Assembly: GCF_022436705.1 (NCBI RefSeq)
Contig: NZ_JAKUHT010000020.1
Span: forward strand, 62,001 to 126,000
Source: Nocardioides sp. CFH 31398
GTDB taxonomy: Bacteria > Actinomycetota > Actinomycetes > Propionibacteriales > Nocardioidaceae
DNA: 64,000 bases
Direction of reading: 5' to 3'
Position 1 is the first letter of the stretch. Every line of letters begins with the position of its first letter. Position numbers and translations under genes: made by a program. Under the pieces are notes generated by a model. It searched no databases. It was not told the DNA's origin and worked only from the letters and a program-made list of their open reading frames with translations. Shown here in pieces: positions 31,719-42,493 of the stretch.

Positions 31719-32336
31719 GTGACGACCGCCAGCCGCACCCCCCAGGCCGAGCGCACCCGCGCGATGCGGCTGCGCCTGCTGGAGGCGACCGTGGAGTGCC
31801 TGGTCGAGCGGGGCTGGTCCGGCACCTCGACGACCCTGGTCTCGCAGCGCGCCGGGGTGAGCCGGGGCGCCCAGCTGCACCACTTCCCGTCGAAGGGTGC
31901 CCTGGTCACCGCGGCCGTCGAGCACGTCGCGAGCCTGAGGGGCGCCGAGCTCGCCGAGGCCGCGGCGTCCATGCCGGACGGCCCGGACCGCACGCGGGCC
32001 GTGCTGGCCATGCTCGCCGACCACGTGACCGGGCCGGTGTTCACCGCCGCGCTCGAGCTGTGGGTGGCGGCCCGGACCGACCCGACCCTCCTGGACGCCG
32101 TGGCCCCCCTGGAGCAGCGGATGGGACGCCAGCTGCACCGGACGACGGTCGAGCTGCTCGGCACCGACGACACCGACCCGGCCCAGCGCGAGCTCGTCCA
32201 GGCCACCCTCGACCTCGCCCGGGGCCTCGGCCTCGCGACCACGATCACCGACGACCGCGCGCGGCGCGAGCGGGTGCTCGACCGCTGGGCCCGCGTGCTC
32301 GACGACGAGCTCGCCCGAGCCGGGAGGACCCCGTGA
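31719..32336 (+). CDS. TetR family regulator of the Atu-like operon
   Basis: A 205-residue TetR repressor; the HTH is at about 12-58 (RLRLLEATVECLVERGW, TTLVSQRAGVSRGAQLHHFPSKGAL). It is the first gene of a seven-gene operon of acyl-CoA catabolism and probably represses it until an acyl-CoA intermediate binds. GTG 31719 directly follows a well-formed -35/-10 pair, supporting a leaderless message. Its stop overlaps the start of the next gene (GTGA). Confidence 0.88.
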   Translation: MTTASRTPQAERTRAMRLRLLEATVECLVERGWSGTSTTLVSQRAGVSRGAQLHHFPSKGALVTAAVEHVASLRGAELAEAAASMPDGPDRTRAVLAMLADHVTGPVFTAALELWVAARTDPTLLDAVAPLEQRMGRQLHRTTVELLGTDDTDPAQRELVQATLDLARGLGLATTITDDRARRERVLDRWARVLDDELARAGRTP

Positions 32337-33148
32337 GCAGCCCCGCGACGCCCCTGGACGACGTCCTGGCCGACCTGGCCGCCGAGTCCGACGCGCTCGA
32401 CGCCGTGCTGCGGGGGCGACCCGACGACGACGCCGGCTGGCGGCGTCCGACCCCCGCCGCCGGGTGGAGCGTCGCCCACCAGGTGGCCCACCTCGCCTGG
32501 ACCGACGAGGTCGCCACCCTCGCCGCGCGGGCCGCGACGGGCGAGAAGCAGCCCTGGGACGACGTCGTGCTGGGTGCGATGGGCGACCCCGAGGGGTTCG
32601 TCGACGCCGCCGCCGCGGACGGCGCCGCGGTGCCCGCCGCCGAGCTCCGGTCGCGCTGGCTCACGGCCCGCGAGCGCCTCGCGACGGCGCTGCGGGCGCT
32701 GCCCGACGGCACCCGGATGCCGTGGTTCGGCCCGCCGATGGCCCCGACCTCGATGGCGACCGCGCGGTTCATGGAGACCTGGACCCACGCCCACGACGTC
32801 CTCGAGGGCCTCGGGGAGACCCCCGAGCCCACCGACCGGATCCGTCACGTTGCCCACCTCGGCGTCCGCACCCGCCGGTTCTCCTACGCCGCCCACGGTC
32901 TCGAGGCGCCGGAGGCCGAGGTCCGCGTCGAGCTCGTCGCCCCGTCCGGCGAGGTCTGGACCTGGGGGCCCGAGGACGCCGCGCAGCGGGTCACCGGCCC
33001 GGCGTACGACTTCTGCCTGCGGGTCACCCAGCGCCGCCCCCGGTCCGCGCTCGCGCTCGTCGCGGAGGGCCCCGACGCCGAGGCCTGGCTGGACGTCGCC
33101 CAGTGCTTCGCCGGCCCTCCCGGCCCCGGCAGCGAGGCCCGTCGATGA
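32333..33148 (+). CDS. TIGR03084-type DinB/mycothiol-maleylpyruvate-isomerase-like protein
   Basis: A 271-residue protein of the DinB-like four-helix family (mycothiol-dependent maleylpyruvate isomerase N-terminal fold). TPAAGWSVAHQVAHLAWTDE supplies the first metal-binding His pair, and TWTHAHDVLEGLG the third His site. The C-terminal half (RFSYAAHGLEAPEAEVRVEL, then GPAYDFCLRVTQRR) matches the sterol-carrier-like second domain. Such proteins may carry out mycothiol-linked chemistry or bind metal. It recurs beside acyl-CoA catabolic operons in actinomycetes, but its role there is unproven. GTG 32333 overlaps the TetR stop. Confidence 0.8.
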   Translation: MSSPATPLDDVLADLAAESDALDAVLRGRPDDDAGWRRPTPAAGWSVAHQVAHLAWTDEVATLAARAATGEKQPWDDVVLGAMGDPEGFVDAAAADGAAVPAAELRSRWLTARERLATALRALPDGTRMPWFGPPMAPTSMATARFMETWTHAHDVLEGLGETPEPTDRIRHVAHLGVRTRRFSYAAHGLEAPEAEVRVELVAPSGEVWTWGPEDAAQRVTGPAYDFCLRVTQRRPRSALALVAEGPDAEAWLDVAQCFAGPPGPGSEARR

Positions 33149-34881
33149 GCGGGCCCCTGCTCGTCGCCAACTGCTCCGGCTTCTACGGCGACCGCCTCGG
33201 CGCGATGCGGGAGGTCCTCACCGGCGACCCCGTCCCGGCCGTCGTCACCGGCGACTACCTCGCCGAGCTGACCATGCTGATCCTCGGCCGCGACCAGCTG
33301 CGCGACGCCGGTCTCGGCTACGCCCGCACGTTCCTGCGCCAGGCCGAGGACTGCCTCGGCCTGCTCCTGGAGGGGGGCGCCCGGCTCGTCGCCAACGCCG
33401 GCGGGCTCAACCCCGCCGGCCTCGCGGCGAGGGTCTCCGAGGCCGCGCGGGGCCTGGGGCTCGACGTCACGGTCGCCCACGTGACCGGCGACGACGTCCG
33501 GCAGCTCGGCATCTCCGGGCACCCCTGGCCCGAGAACGCCCTCACGGCGAACGCCTACCTCGGCGCCGCCCCGATCACCGCCGCCCTCGCGGGAGGTGCC
33601 CAGGTCGTCGTCACCGGCCGCTGCACCGACGCCTCGCTCGTGGTCGGCCCGGCCGCGTGGCACCACGGCTGGGCGTACGACGACCCGACGGCCCTCGACG
33701 CGCTCGCCGGCGCGACCGTCGCCGGGCACGTCCTCGAGTGCGGCACCCACGCCACGGGCGGCAACTTCTCGGGGTTCCTCGACCTGCCCCGCGACGCGGC
33801 GCTGCTCGGCTTCCCGCTCGCCGAGGTCCACGCCGACGGCTCGGCGGTGGTCACGAAGCAGGCCGGCACCGGTGGCGCGGTCACCGTCGACACCGTCACG
33901 GCCCAGCTGCTCTACGAGGTGCAGTCGGAGCGCTACGTCACCCCCGACGTCACCGTCCGCCTGGACACCGTCGAGGTGGCCGCCGACGGCCCGGACCGGG
34001 TCCGTGTGTCCGGCACCGTCGGCGAGGCACCGCCGGAGCGGCTCAAGGTGTCGGTGAACCTGCTCGGCGGGATGCGCAACCACGTCGACCTCGTGCTCAC
34101 CGGCCTCGACCTGGCCGAGAAGGAGGCCTGGGTGCGCGCCCAGCTCGAGCCGCGGCTGACCGCCGCCTCGGTGACCTGGACCCGGTCCGCGGCCCCCGAC
34201 CCCGACGCGGACACCGAGCAGGGCGCCTCGATGGTCCTGCGCTGCACCGTGCGGGACGCCGACAAGGCCCCCGTCGACCGGGCGTTCAGCGCTGCGGTGG
34301 TCGACCTGGCGCTCGGCTCCTACCCCGGCTTCGCCCCCGTCGCCCCGCCCGCGCCCGCCACGCCGTACGGCGTGCACCGGGCGGCGTACGTCGGCCGGGG
34401 TGAGGTCGAGGCGGTGGTGACCTTCTCCGACGGGCGCTCCGAGGTGGTGGCTGACGTCGGCGCCGCACTCGCGGGGGCCTCGACCAGCGCTCGCGAGCGC
34501 TCGCGTGCTGCTCGACCACCTGGGGGTGGGTCCACGGTGCGGGCACCCCTGGGGACGTTCGTGCACGCCCGCTCCGGCGACAAGGGTGGCGACGCGAACC
34601 TCGGCCTGTGGGTGCGTCACGACGACCACCCGGCGTACGACGACCGCGTGGCCTGGCTGCTCGACACCGTCACCCCGGCGTGGGTCGCCATGCTCGTGCC
34701 CGAGGCCGAGGGTCTGGACGTCGTCGTCCACCCGCTGCCGAACCTGGGCGGGGTCAACGTGCTGCTGGGTGGCCTGCTCGGGGACGGCGTCGCCGCGTCG
34801 GCCCGGTTCGACCCGCAGGCGAAGGGCCTGGGCGAGTACGCCCGCGGCCGCACCGTCGAGATCCCGGAGGGACTCCTGTGA
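33145..34881 (+). CDS. AtuA family protein (DUF1446 plus AtuA-like domain) with REP insertion in the linker
   Basis: A 578-residue protein. Residues 1-443 are DUF1446 (VANCSGFYGDRLGAMREVL, VVVTGRCTDASLVVGPAAW, CGTHATGGNFSGF). Residues 462-578 are the AtuA-like ferredoxin-fold domain (TFVHARSGDKGGDANLGLWV). AtuA is needed for acyclic terpene (citronellol) use in Pseudomonas; its reaction is unknown. Between the domains, residues 444-458 are encoded by a 45 bp palindromic repeat (34476-34520) that adds exactly 15 codons rich in Ala, Arg and Ser without breaking the frame. ATG overlaps the previous stop; the next start overlaps its own. Confidence 0.87.
   Translation: MSGPLLVANCSGFYGDRLGAMREVLTGDPVPAVVTGDYLAELTMLILGRDQLRDAGLGYARTFLRQAEDCLGLLLEGGARLVANAGGLNPAGLAARVSEAARGLGLDVTVAHVTGDDVRQLGISGHPWPENALTANAYLGAAPITAALAGGAQVVVTGRCTDASLVVGPAAWHHGWAYDDPTALDALAGATVAGHVLECGTHATGGNFSGFLDLPRDAALLGFPLAEVHADGSAVVTKQAGTGGAVTVDTVTAQLLYEVQSERYVTPDVTVRLDTVEVAADGPDRVRVSGTVGEAPPERLKVSVNLLGGMRNHVDLVLTGLDLAEKEAWVRAQLEPRLTAASVTWTRSAAPDPDADTEQGASMVLRCTVRDADKAPVDRAFSAAVVDLALGSYPGFAPVAPPAPATPYGVHRAAYVGRGEVEAVVTFSDGRSEVVADVGAALAGASTSARERSRAARPPGGGSTVRAPLGTFVHARSGDKGGDANLGLWVRHDDHPAYDDRVAWLLDTVTPAWVAMLVPEAEGLDVVVHPLPNLGGVNVLLGGLLGDGVAASARFDPQAKGLGEYARGRTVEIPEGLL
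34476..34520 (-). repeat. REP-like palindromic repeat inside the atuA-like gene
   Basis: Runs from ggcctcgaccagcgctcgcg to gctgctcgaccacc. CGCTCGCGAGCG at its centre is self-complementary. The end at 34507-34520 is the exact reverse complement of the first 14 bases of the fadA-fadB repeat. It is read through as coding sequence in a domain linker. Confidence 0.75.
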
Positions 34882-36001
34882 GCACAGACCTGCACGCGAT
34901 GGCCGCGGAGTTCACCCGGCGCGAGGTGGCGCCCCACCTCGACGACTGGGAAGCCGCCGGCCTCGTCCCGCGCGAGCTGCACGCCGCCGCGGCGAAGCAG
35001 GGCCTGCTCGGCATCTCGTTCGCCGAGGAGGTGGGCGGTCAGGGCGGCGACCTCGCCGACGTCGTCGCGGCGACCGAGGGGATGCTCGCCGAGGGCGCCT
35101 CCAGCGGCCTCCTCGCGGCGCTGTTCACCGGCGGCATCGCGCTGCCGCACCTCGCGGCGCACGGCTCCCCGGACCTCGTGGACCGCTTCGTCCGGCCCAC
35201 CCTCGCCGGCGAGGTGATCGGGTCCCTGGCGATCACCGAGCCGGACGGCGGCTCCGACGTCGCGCACCTCCGCACCCGGGCGGTCCGAGACGGCGACCAC
35301 TACGTCGTCGACGGGGCGAAGACCTACATCACCAGCGCCGTCCGCGCGGACTTCCTCACCGTCGCCGTCCGCACCGACGGCCCCGGGGCCGCCGGGGTGT
35401 CGCTGCTGGTCGTCGAGACCGACCGCCCCGGCGTCACGGTGACCGGCCCGCTGCCCAAGCTGGGGTGGCACTGCTCGGACACCGGCGAGATCGCCTTCGA
35501 GGGCGTGAGGGTGCCCGTCGACCACCTCGTCGGGGCGGAGGGCAGCGGCTTCGGCCAGATCGCGGAGCAGTTCGTGACCGAGCGGATCGTGCTCGCCGTC
35601 CACGGCTACGGCCTCGCCGCCCGCGCGCTCGCCCTGACCGCGGCCTGGTGCCGCGACCGCGAGACGTTCGGGCGCCCGCTGAGCGGCCGCCAGGTCGTCC
35701 GCCACCGGCTCGTCGAGATGCACCGGCAGGTCGAGGTCGCCCGCACGTACGTCCACCACGTCGTCGACCGCCACCTGGCCGGCCAGGACGTCGTCGCCGA
35801 GGCCTGCCTGGCGAAGCAGACGGCGGTCGAGTGCGCGGCGTACGTGACCGACGCCGCCGTCCAGCTGCACGGCGGTGCCGGCTACGTCCGGGGCGAGGTG
35901 GAGCGGCACTACCGCGACGCCCGTCTGCTCGGGATCGGCGGCGGGTCCACCGAGGTCCTCACCGACCTCGCGGCGGCCCTGCTCGGCTACGGAGGAGCGC
36001 G

Positions 36002-36005
<4 letters not shown>
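34878..36005 (+). CDS. Acyl-CoA dehydrogenase
   Basis: A 375-residue FAD flavoenzyme. N-terminal helical domain to about 110, then the beta-domain signature IGSLAITEPDGGSD and the C-terminal FGRPLSGRQVVRHRLVEM, LHGGAGYVRGEVERHYRDAR and GGGSTEV. It should oxidise an acyl-CoA to the 2-enoyl-CoA that the carboxylase encoded next would use, as AtuD or LiuA does. GTG 34878 overlaps the AtuA-like stop. Citronellyl-CoA and isovaleryl-CoA are both possible substrates; the sequence alone does not decide. Confidence 0.9.
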
Positions 36006-37569
<1,564 letters not shown>

Positions 37570-37573
<4 letters not shown>

Positions 37574-39495
37574 CTCGACCCGTGATCACCCGTCTGCTCG
37601 TCGCCAACCGCGGGGAGATCGCCTCGCGGGTCTTCCGCACCTGCCGCGAGCGCGGCATCGGCACGGTCGCGGTGTTCTCCGACGCCGACGCCTCGCTGCC
37701 GTACGTCGCGGAGGCCGACGCCGCCGTCCGCCTGCCGGGGACGACCCCGGCCGAGACGTACCTGCGTGCGGAGGCGCTGGTCGACGCGGCCCTGAGCACC
37801 GGCGCTGACGCCGTCCACCCCGGTTACGGCTTCCTCGCCGAGAACGCCGGCTTCGCCCGCGCCGTCGAGGCCGCCGGGCTCACGTGGGTCGGCCCGCCGC
37901 CGGGGGCGATCGAGCTCATGGGCTCCAAGGTCGCGGCCAAGGAGCACGCGGTCGCGGTCGGCGTCCCCGTGCTGAGCGTCGACGAGCCGACCGAGGACGA
38001 CCTCCCGCTGCTGGTCAAGGCCAGCGCCGGCGGCGGCGGGCGCGGGATGCGGGTCGTCCGCGACCTCGCCGCCCTCGACGCCGAGGTCGCCGCGGCGCGC
38101 GAGGAGGCGGCGTCCGCGTTCGGCGACGGGACCGTCTTCGTCGAGCCGTACGTCGAGCACGGGCGCCACGTCGAGGTCCAGGTGTGGGCCGACGCGCAGG
38201 GCGGCGTGTCGGTCCTGGGCGACCGCGACTGCTCGTTGCAGCGCCGCCACCAGAAGGTCGTCGAGGAGGCGCCCGCGCCCGGCCTGCTCCCCGAGACCCG
38301 GGAGGCGATGCACGCCGCCGCCCGCGCGTTGGTCGAGCCGCTCGGCTACCGCGGCGCCGGCACCGTCGAGCTGCTGATGGACGCCACCACCCAGCGGTTC
38401 TGGTTCCTCGAGATGAACACCCGCCTCCAGGTCGAGCACCCGGTCACCGAGGAGGTCACCGGCCTCGACCTCGTCGGCCTCCAGCTCGACGCCTGCGAGC
38501 AGGACGGGCCCCTCGAGATCCGCGTCGGCGAGCGCGGCCACGCCATCGAGGTGCGGCTGTACGCCGAGGACGACCAGCACCGCCCCACGGCCGGGACGTT
38601 GACGGCCTTCGCGGTACCGGACGGCGTCCGCCTCGAGAGCACGTACGCCGCGGGCGACGAGGTCACGCCGTACTACGACGGCATGCTCGCCAAGGTCGTC
38701 GCCCACGCCGCGACCCGCGAGCAGGCCGCGCGCAAGCTGGCCGGCGCGCTCGCGCGGGCGCGGGTCCACGGGCTCGTCACCAACCGCGACCGGCTCGTCG
38801 GGCTGCTGCGCGATCCCGACTTCCTCGCCGGTGGCGTCAGCACGTCGTTCCTGGGCGAGCACCCGCCGGTCACGTCGGCGGACGCCCGGCACGCCGTCCT
38901 CGCCGCCGCGGTCGCGGTCGTCGCCGCCGCGCGGGAGCGGGCCACCGTGCAGGTCGGCGTACCCGCCGGCTGGCGCAGCGTGACGAGCGGCCCGCAGACG
39001 GTGGCGTTCGATGACCACGAGCCCGTCTCTTGGTGGGGAACCCGCGACGGACCGGTCCTCGACGACGTCGACGTCGTGACGTGCTCGCCGGCCTCGGTCA
39101 CCCTCGAGTCGGCGGGCGTGCGGACGACGTACGCGACGGCGGTGCGGGGCCTGCCCGGCGCCGAGACGGTGGACGTCGACTGGTCGGGGCCGGCCTCCGG
39201 GCACGTGCACCTCGTGCGGACGCCGCGGTTCAGCGACCCCGCGCTCGCGCAGGCGGCCGGGTCGCTGACGGCGCCGATGCCCGGCACCGTGGTGAGGCTG
39301 GTGGCCGAGCAGGGGGCGTCGGTGTCGGCGGGGGAGACGATCCTCGTGCTCGAGGCCATGAAGATGCAGCACACCGTGACCGCGCCGGCCGACGGCGTCG
39401 TCACCGAGGTCGCGGTCGCGGCCGGTCAGCAGGTCGCCGCCGGGGAGGTCCTGGCGGTCGTGGGAACTGTCGCAGGAGCTGAGGAGCAGGCATGA
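37570..39495 (+). CDS. Acyl-CoA carboxylase alpha subunit (biotin carboxylase plus biotin carrier)
   Basis: A 641-residue fusion. Biotin carboxylase covers about 5-450: LLVANRGEIASRVFRTC, HPGYGFLAENAGFA, ATP-grasp glycine loop SAGGGGRGMR, RDCSLQRRHQKVVEEAPAP and the FLEMNTRLQVEHPVTE motif. After a linker domain, a biotinyl carrier domain closes the protein with the biotin-lysine motif EAMKMQH. It should carboxylate its own biotin with bicarbonate and ATP and serve the beta subunit encoded just before it. GTG 37570 overlaps the upstream stop. Confidence 0.93.
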
Positions 39496-40667
39496 GCACG
39501 GTCGAGGGAATGCTGTTCGAGGAGTCCGAGGAGCGTCGCGAGCTGCGCAAGGCCGTCGCGGGGCTGGCGTCGCGCTACGGACGCGACTGGTTCACCGCGA
39601 AGGCCCGCAGCGGCGAGAAGACCACCGACCTGTGGCTGGACGTCGCCAAGCACGGCTACCTCGGCGTCAACGTCGGGGAGGAGTACGGCGGGGGCGGCGG
39701 CGGGATCGGCGACATCGCCGCCGTCTGCGAGGAGCTCGCCGCGGCGGGCTGCCCGCTGCTGCTGATGGTGGTCTCGCCCGCGATCTGCGGCACGGTCATC
39801 GAGCGGTTCGGCACCTCGGAGCAGAAGCAGCGCTGGCTGCCCGGCATCGCCGACGGCACCGGCACGATGGCGTTCGCGATCACCGAGCCCGACGCCGGCA
39901 CCAACACCCACGCCATCACCACCTCGGCCACGAAGGACGGGGACGACTACGTCCTGAACGGCCGCAAGGTCTGGATCTCCGGCGTCGACGAGGCCGAGAA
40001 CGTGCTCGTCGTCGCCCGCATGAAGGACTCCGCCACCGGCCGCCTCAAGCCGGTGCTGTTCGTCGTCCCCACCGACGCGCCCGGCTTCGAGGCGCAGGTC
40101 ATCCCGATGGAGATCGTCAGCCCCGAGAAGCAGTTCAGCGTCTTCCTGGACGACGTCCGCCTCGGCCCCGACGCCGTCGTCGGCAGCGAGGACGGCGGCC
40201 TGCTCCAGCTCTTCGCCGGCCTCAACCCGGAGCGGATCATGGCGGCGGCGTACTCCCTCGGCCTCGCCCGCCACGCCCTCGACCGCGCGGTGGCCTACGC
40301 GAGGGACCGCTCGGTGTTCGGCGTCCCGATCGGCACCCACCAGGCCATCGCTCACCCGCTCGCCGAGTCGTACATGGAGATCGAGTCCGCCCGGCTGATG
40401 AACCAGAAGGCGGCCGCGCTGTGCGACGCGGGCCAGGACGAGAAGGCCGGGGAGGCCGCCAACATCGCGAAGTACTGCGCCGCCGAGGCCGCCTGCCGCG
40501 CCGTCGACCGCGCCGTGCAGACCCACGGCGGCGCCGGCATCTCCTCCGAGCACGGCATCGCGGGCCTGCTCGTCGCCACCCGCGCCTCCCGGATCGCCCC
40601 GGTCACCCGCGAGATGGTCCTCAACTACGTCGCCATGCACTCGCTGGGGCTGCCGAAGTCGTACTGA
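39492..40667 (+). CDS. Acyl-CoA dehydrogenase family protein (last gene of Atu-like operon)
   Basis: A 391-residue flavoenzyme of the acyl-CoA dehydrogenase fold: GTMAFAITEPDAGTNTHAI (FAD/substrate loop), SVFGVPIGTHQAIAHPLAES, QTHGGAGISSEHGIAGL. The ending (ASRIAPVTREMVLNYVAMHSLGLPKSY) lacks the usual GTSEI-type segment, marking it as a different subfamily from the dehydrogenase encoded at 34878, so the two probably act on different intermediates. ATG overlaps the carboxylase stop. A hairpin at 40678 follows its stop, ending the operon. Confidence 0.9.
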   Translation: MSTVEGMLFEESEERRELRKAVAGLASRYGRDWFTAKARSGEKTTDLWLDVAKHGYLGVNVGEEYGGGGGGIGDIAAVCEELAAAGCPLLLMVVSPAICGTVIERFGTSEQKQRWLPGIADGTGTMAFAITEPDAGTNTHAITTSATKDGDDYVLNGRKVWISGVDEAENVLVVARMKDSATGRLKPVLFVVPTDAPGFEAQVIPMEIVSPEKQFSVFLDDVRLGPDAVVGSEDGGLLQLFAGLNPERIMAAAYSLGLARHALDRAVAYARDRSVFGVPIGTHQAIAHPLAESYMEIESARLMNQKAAALCDAGQDEKAGEAANIAKYCAAEAACRAVDRAVQTHGGAGISSEHGIAGLLVATRASRIAPVTREMVLNYVAMHSLGLPKSY

Positions 40668-40677
40668 GCGCGGTCCC

Positions 40678-40695
40678 GCCCGGGCACTCCCGGGC
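40678..40695 (+). terminator. Probable terminator hairpin of the Atu-like operon
   Basis: GCCCGGG - cact - CCCGGGC, a perfect 7 bp stem with a 4 nt loop 11 bp after the last gene's stop. No U-tract. It lies between the plus-strand operon and the convergent small membrane protein gene. Confidence 0.55.
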
Positions 40696-40744
40696 CTGCC
40701 GGAGTCGTCATGTGAGGCGGGCGCGCACGTCGGACCCGGGTCGA

Positions 40745-40966
40745 CTACCGCTCTCCGTAGGCGGCGAGGCCGAGCCGGACGCCGACCGCGACGAGCCCCA
40801 CGAGGGCCGCCGCGGTCGCGGGCAGCATGAGGAGCGAGGCGACGACGACCATCGGACCGTCGGCGACGGCGAGGACGACCCAGAGCAGCACGACGCCGCC
40901 GCACCCCCCGACGAGGCACCACCGGATCCAGCGGGTCGCCTCGTCGGGCATGATCGTCGTCGCCAT
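40745..40966 (-). CDS. Small membrane protein (related to the one at 41143)
   Basis: A 73-residue protein with two hydrophobic helices (about 17-36 and 42-66) and little else. It ends VGLVAVGVRLGLAAYGER, and its paralogue encoded upstream ends VGIGVQLGLAAYGVR after a similar pair of helices. A codon pattern like its neighbours and this resemblance support it as a real gene. Function unknown. ATG 40966 is clear. Between it and the paralogue (40967-41142) I see no further gene. Confidence 0.6.
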   Translation of the reverse strand: MATTIMPDEATRWIRWCLVGGCGGVVLLWVVLAVADGPMVVVASLLMLPATAAALVGLVAVGVRLGLAAYGER

Positions 40967-41142
40967 GGTCGGGGTCCTCTCGGGGTGGGACTGCGGTCAG
41001 CCGGCCGGCTCGACCACGCTGTCGGCGGAGGAGAAGCCGCGGTAGGTGCCCTCCGGAACCTCGTGGCCGAGGCCCTCGCGGGCGCGGGTGACGGGTCGGG
41101 CGCGCACGTCCCTAGGACGGACCGGGCGCCGGATCGGTTGCC

Positions 41143-41445
41143 TCAGTCGCGGAGCCGGTCGTGGCGCTCGTCGCCCGGCAGCGTCGGCCGGACGCCGTAC
41201 GCCGCGAGCCCAAGCTGCACGCCGATGCCCACGACCCCGACGGCGAGCACGATCGGCCCGGCCACCCTGATCAGTCCGAGGACGGCGGCGACCGCGATCT
41301 CCGCACCGATGGGCAGGAGGTCCACCAGCTGGGTCTGCAGGAACGTCTGCAGGGCGTACCCGACGACCACCAGGACGACGCCCCAGGTCAGGCAGCCGCG
41401 GATCGTGCCGCGGGCGCGGGAGGTCGCGGTCGGGTGGGCGGCCAC
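41143..41445 (-). CDS. Small membrane protein, paired with the NYN-domain gene
   Basis: A 100-residue protein with a basic N-terminus (ATSRARGTIRGCLTWG), three hydrophobic stretches and the ending GIGVQLGLAAYGVR shared with the 73-residue protein downstream, then a charged tail (DERHDRLRD). Start GTG 41445 lies 4 bp after the stop of the NYN-domain gene on the same strand, so it is probably translated from the same mRNA. No known domain recognised. Confidence 0.65.
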   Translation of the reverse strand: MAAHPTATSRARGTIRGCLTWGVVLVVVGYALQTFLQTQLVDLLPIGAEIAVAAVLGLIRVAGPIVLAVGVVGIGVQLGLAAYGVRPTLPGDERHDRLRD

Positions 41446-41449
41446 GGGT

Positions 41450-42460
41450 CTACCCCTTCCCCGGCTTGCCCATCGACGCGAGTCGCGCGGCGTTGTGCTC
41501 CGTGTCGTACATGACGATCTCGCGGTGCGACTCGACGAACGCGCTGAAGGTGCTGAACCCGATGGCCCGCTCGCTGAAGTCGGGCGCGAGGCGCAGCATC
41601 AGGGTCTTGACCATCGACAGCGGCACCCAGTCGTCGGTGCGCTGCTCGTGGCCGAGCTTGAGAGCGCGGAGCAGCAGCTTGCGCGCCGTCCGAGCGGGGT
41701 CGTCGGCGCGGCGGCCGCGGGCGGAGCCCTGGGCGGGGGCGTCCTCGGTGGCCGGCTCCTCGACGGCAGCGGCCTTCTTCGCCCCGCGGCGTCGCCGCGT
41801 CACCTCCGGCTTCGCGGGCTCCTCCGGCTGCTCGGCGGCCGGCTCGGTCTCGGCAGCCGGCTCGGTCTCGGCGGCGACCTCGTCGTCCTCGTCGTCGTCA
41901 TCCAGCGTCACGAGGGCGTCGTACTGGCGGAACTCGTCGCACGCGAGCTCCCAGTAGCGCCCGACGGAACCGGCCACGCCGACCCCGATGATGCGGCGGT
42001 CCAGGCGGCGGGCCTTCTGGGCGAGCGGCACGTAGTCGGAGTCACCGGCGGCGACGAGCAGGTGGGTCAGGTACGGGAACCGCTCGAGGTCCTCGAGCGC
42101 GTCGACGGCGAGGCGGATGTCCGCGCCGTTCTTCGACCCCGACATCGGGAACATCTGCACCAGGTCGACCGACCGGCGGGTCAGGGCCCGGCCGTACGCC
42201 GCGAAGGCGGGCACGGTCCAGTCGCAGTACGCACGGCAGATCGTCACGATGCCGAGGGACGCGGCGTAGTCGATGATCGCGTCGAGGTCGAGGCGGGCCG
42301 ACTCCAGCTTGTCGGCGATCGCGGGGGTCGCGCGCTTGCGGGCGTCGTCCTTGCGCCAGGCCCCCTCCCCATGGGTGGCGTCGTACAGGCTGATGACCAG
42401 GTTCTCGAAGTCGACATACACCGCGACGCGGCCGGGCAGCTCCTCGGTGGCGGTGCTCAT
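41450..42460 (-). CDS. NYN domain protein with LOTUS-like C-terminus
   Basis: A 336-residue protein. The NYN (PIN-like, LabA/DUF88) nuclease domain spans about 12-180: VAVYVDFENLV with catalytic Asp17 and Asn20, MFPMSGSKNGADIRLAVDAL, and VAAGDSDYVPLAQKARR with acidic residues. An acidic Glu/Pro/Ala linker and a basic RRRRGAKK patch (about 185-265) lead to a C-terminal OST-HTH/LOTUS-type fold (ARKLLLRALKLGHEQRTDDWVPLSMVKTLMLRLAPDF). Members are thought to cleave or bind RNA. All acidic residues needed for catalysis appear present. The gene precedes a small membrane protein gene by 4 bp. Confidence 0.87.
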   Translation of the reverse strand: MSTATEELPGRVAVYVDFENLVISLYDATHGEGAWRKDDARKRATPAIADKLESARLDLDAIIDYAASLGIVTICRAYCDWTVPAFAAYGRALTRRSVDLVQMFPMSGSKNGADIRLAVDALEDLERFPYLTHLLVAAGDSDYVPLAQKARRLDRRIIGVGVAGSVGRYWELACDEFRQYDALVTLDDDDEDDEVAAETEPAAETEPAAEQPEEPAKPEVTRRRRGAKKAAAVEEPATEDAPAQGSARGRRADDPARTARKLLLRALKLGHEQRTDDWVPLSMVKTLMLRLAPDFSERAIGFSTFSAFVESHREIVMYDTEHNAARLASMGKPGKG

Positions 42461-42493
42461 GCGCCGAGTCTCGCAGAGCCGGCGGCCGGGACC

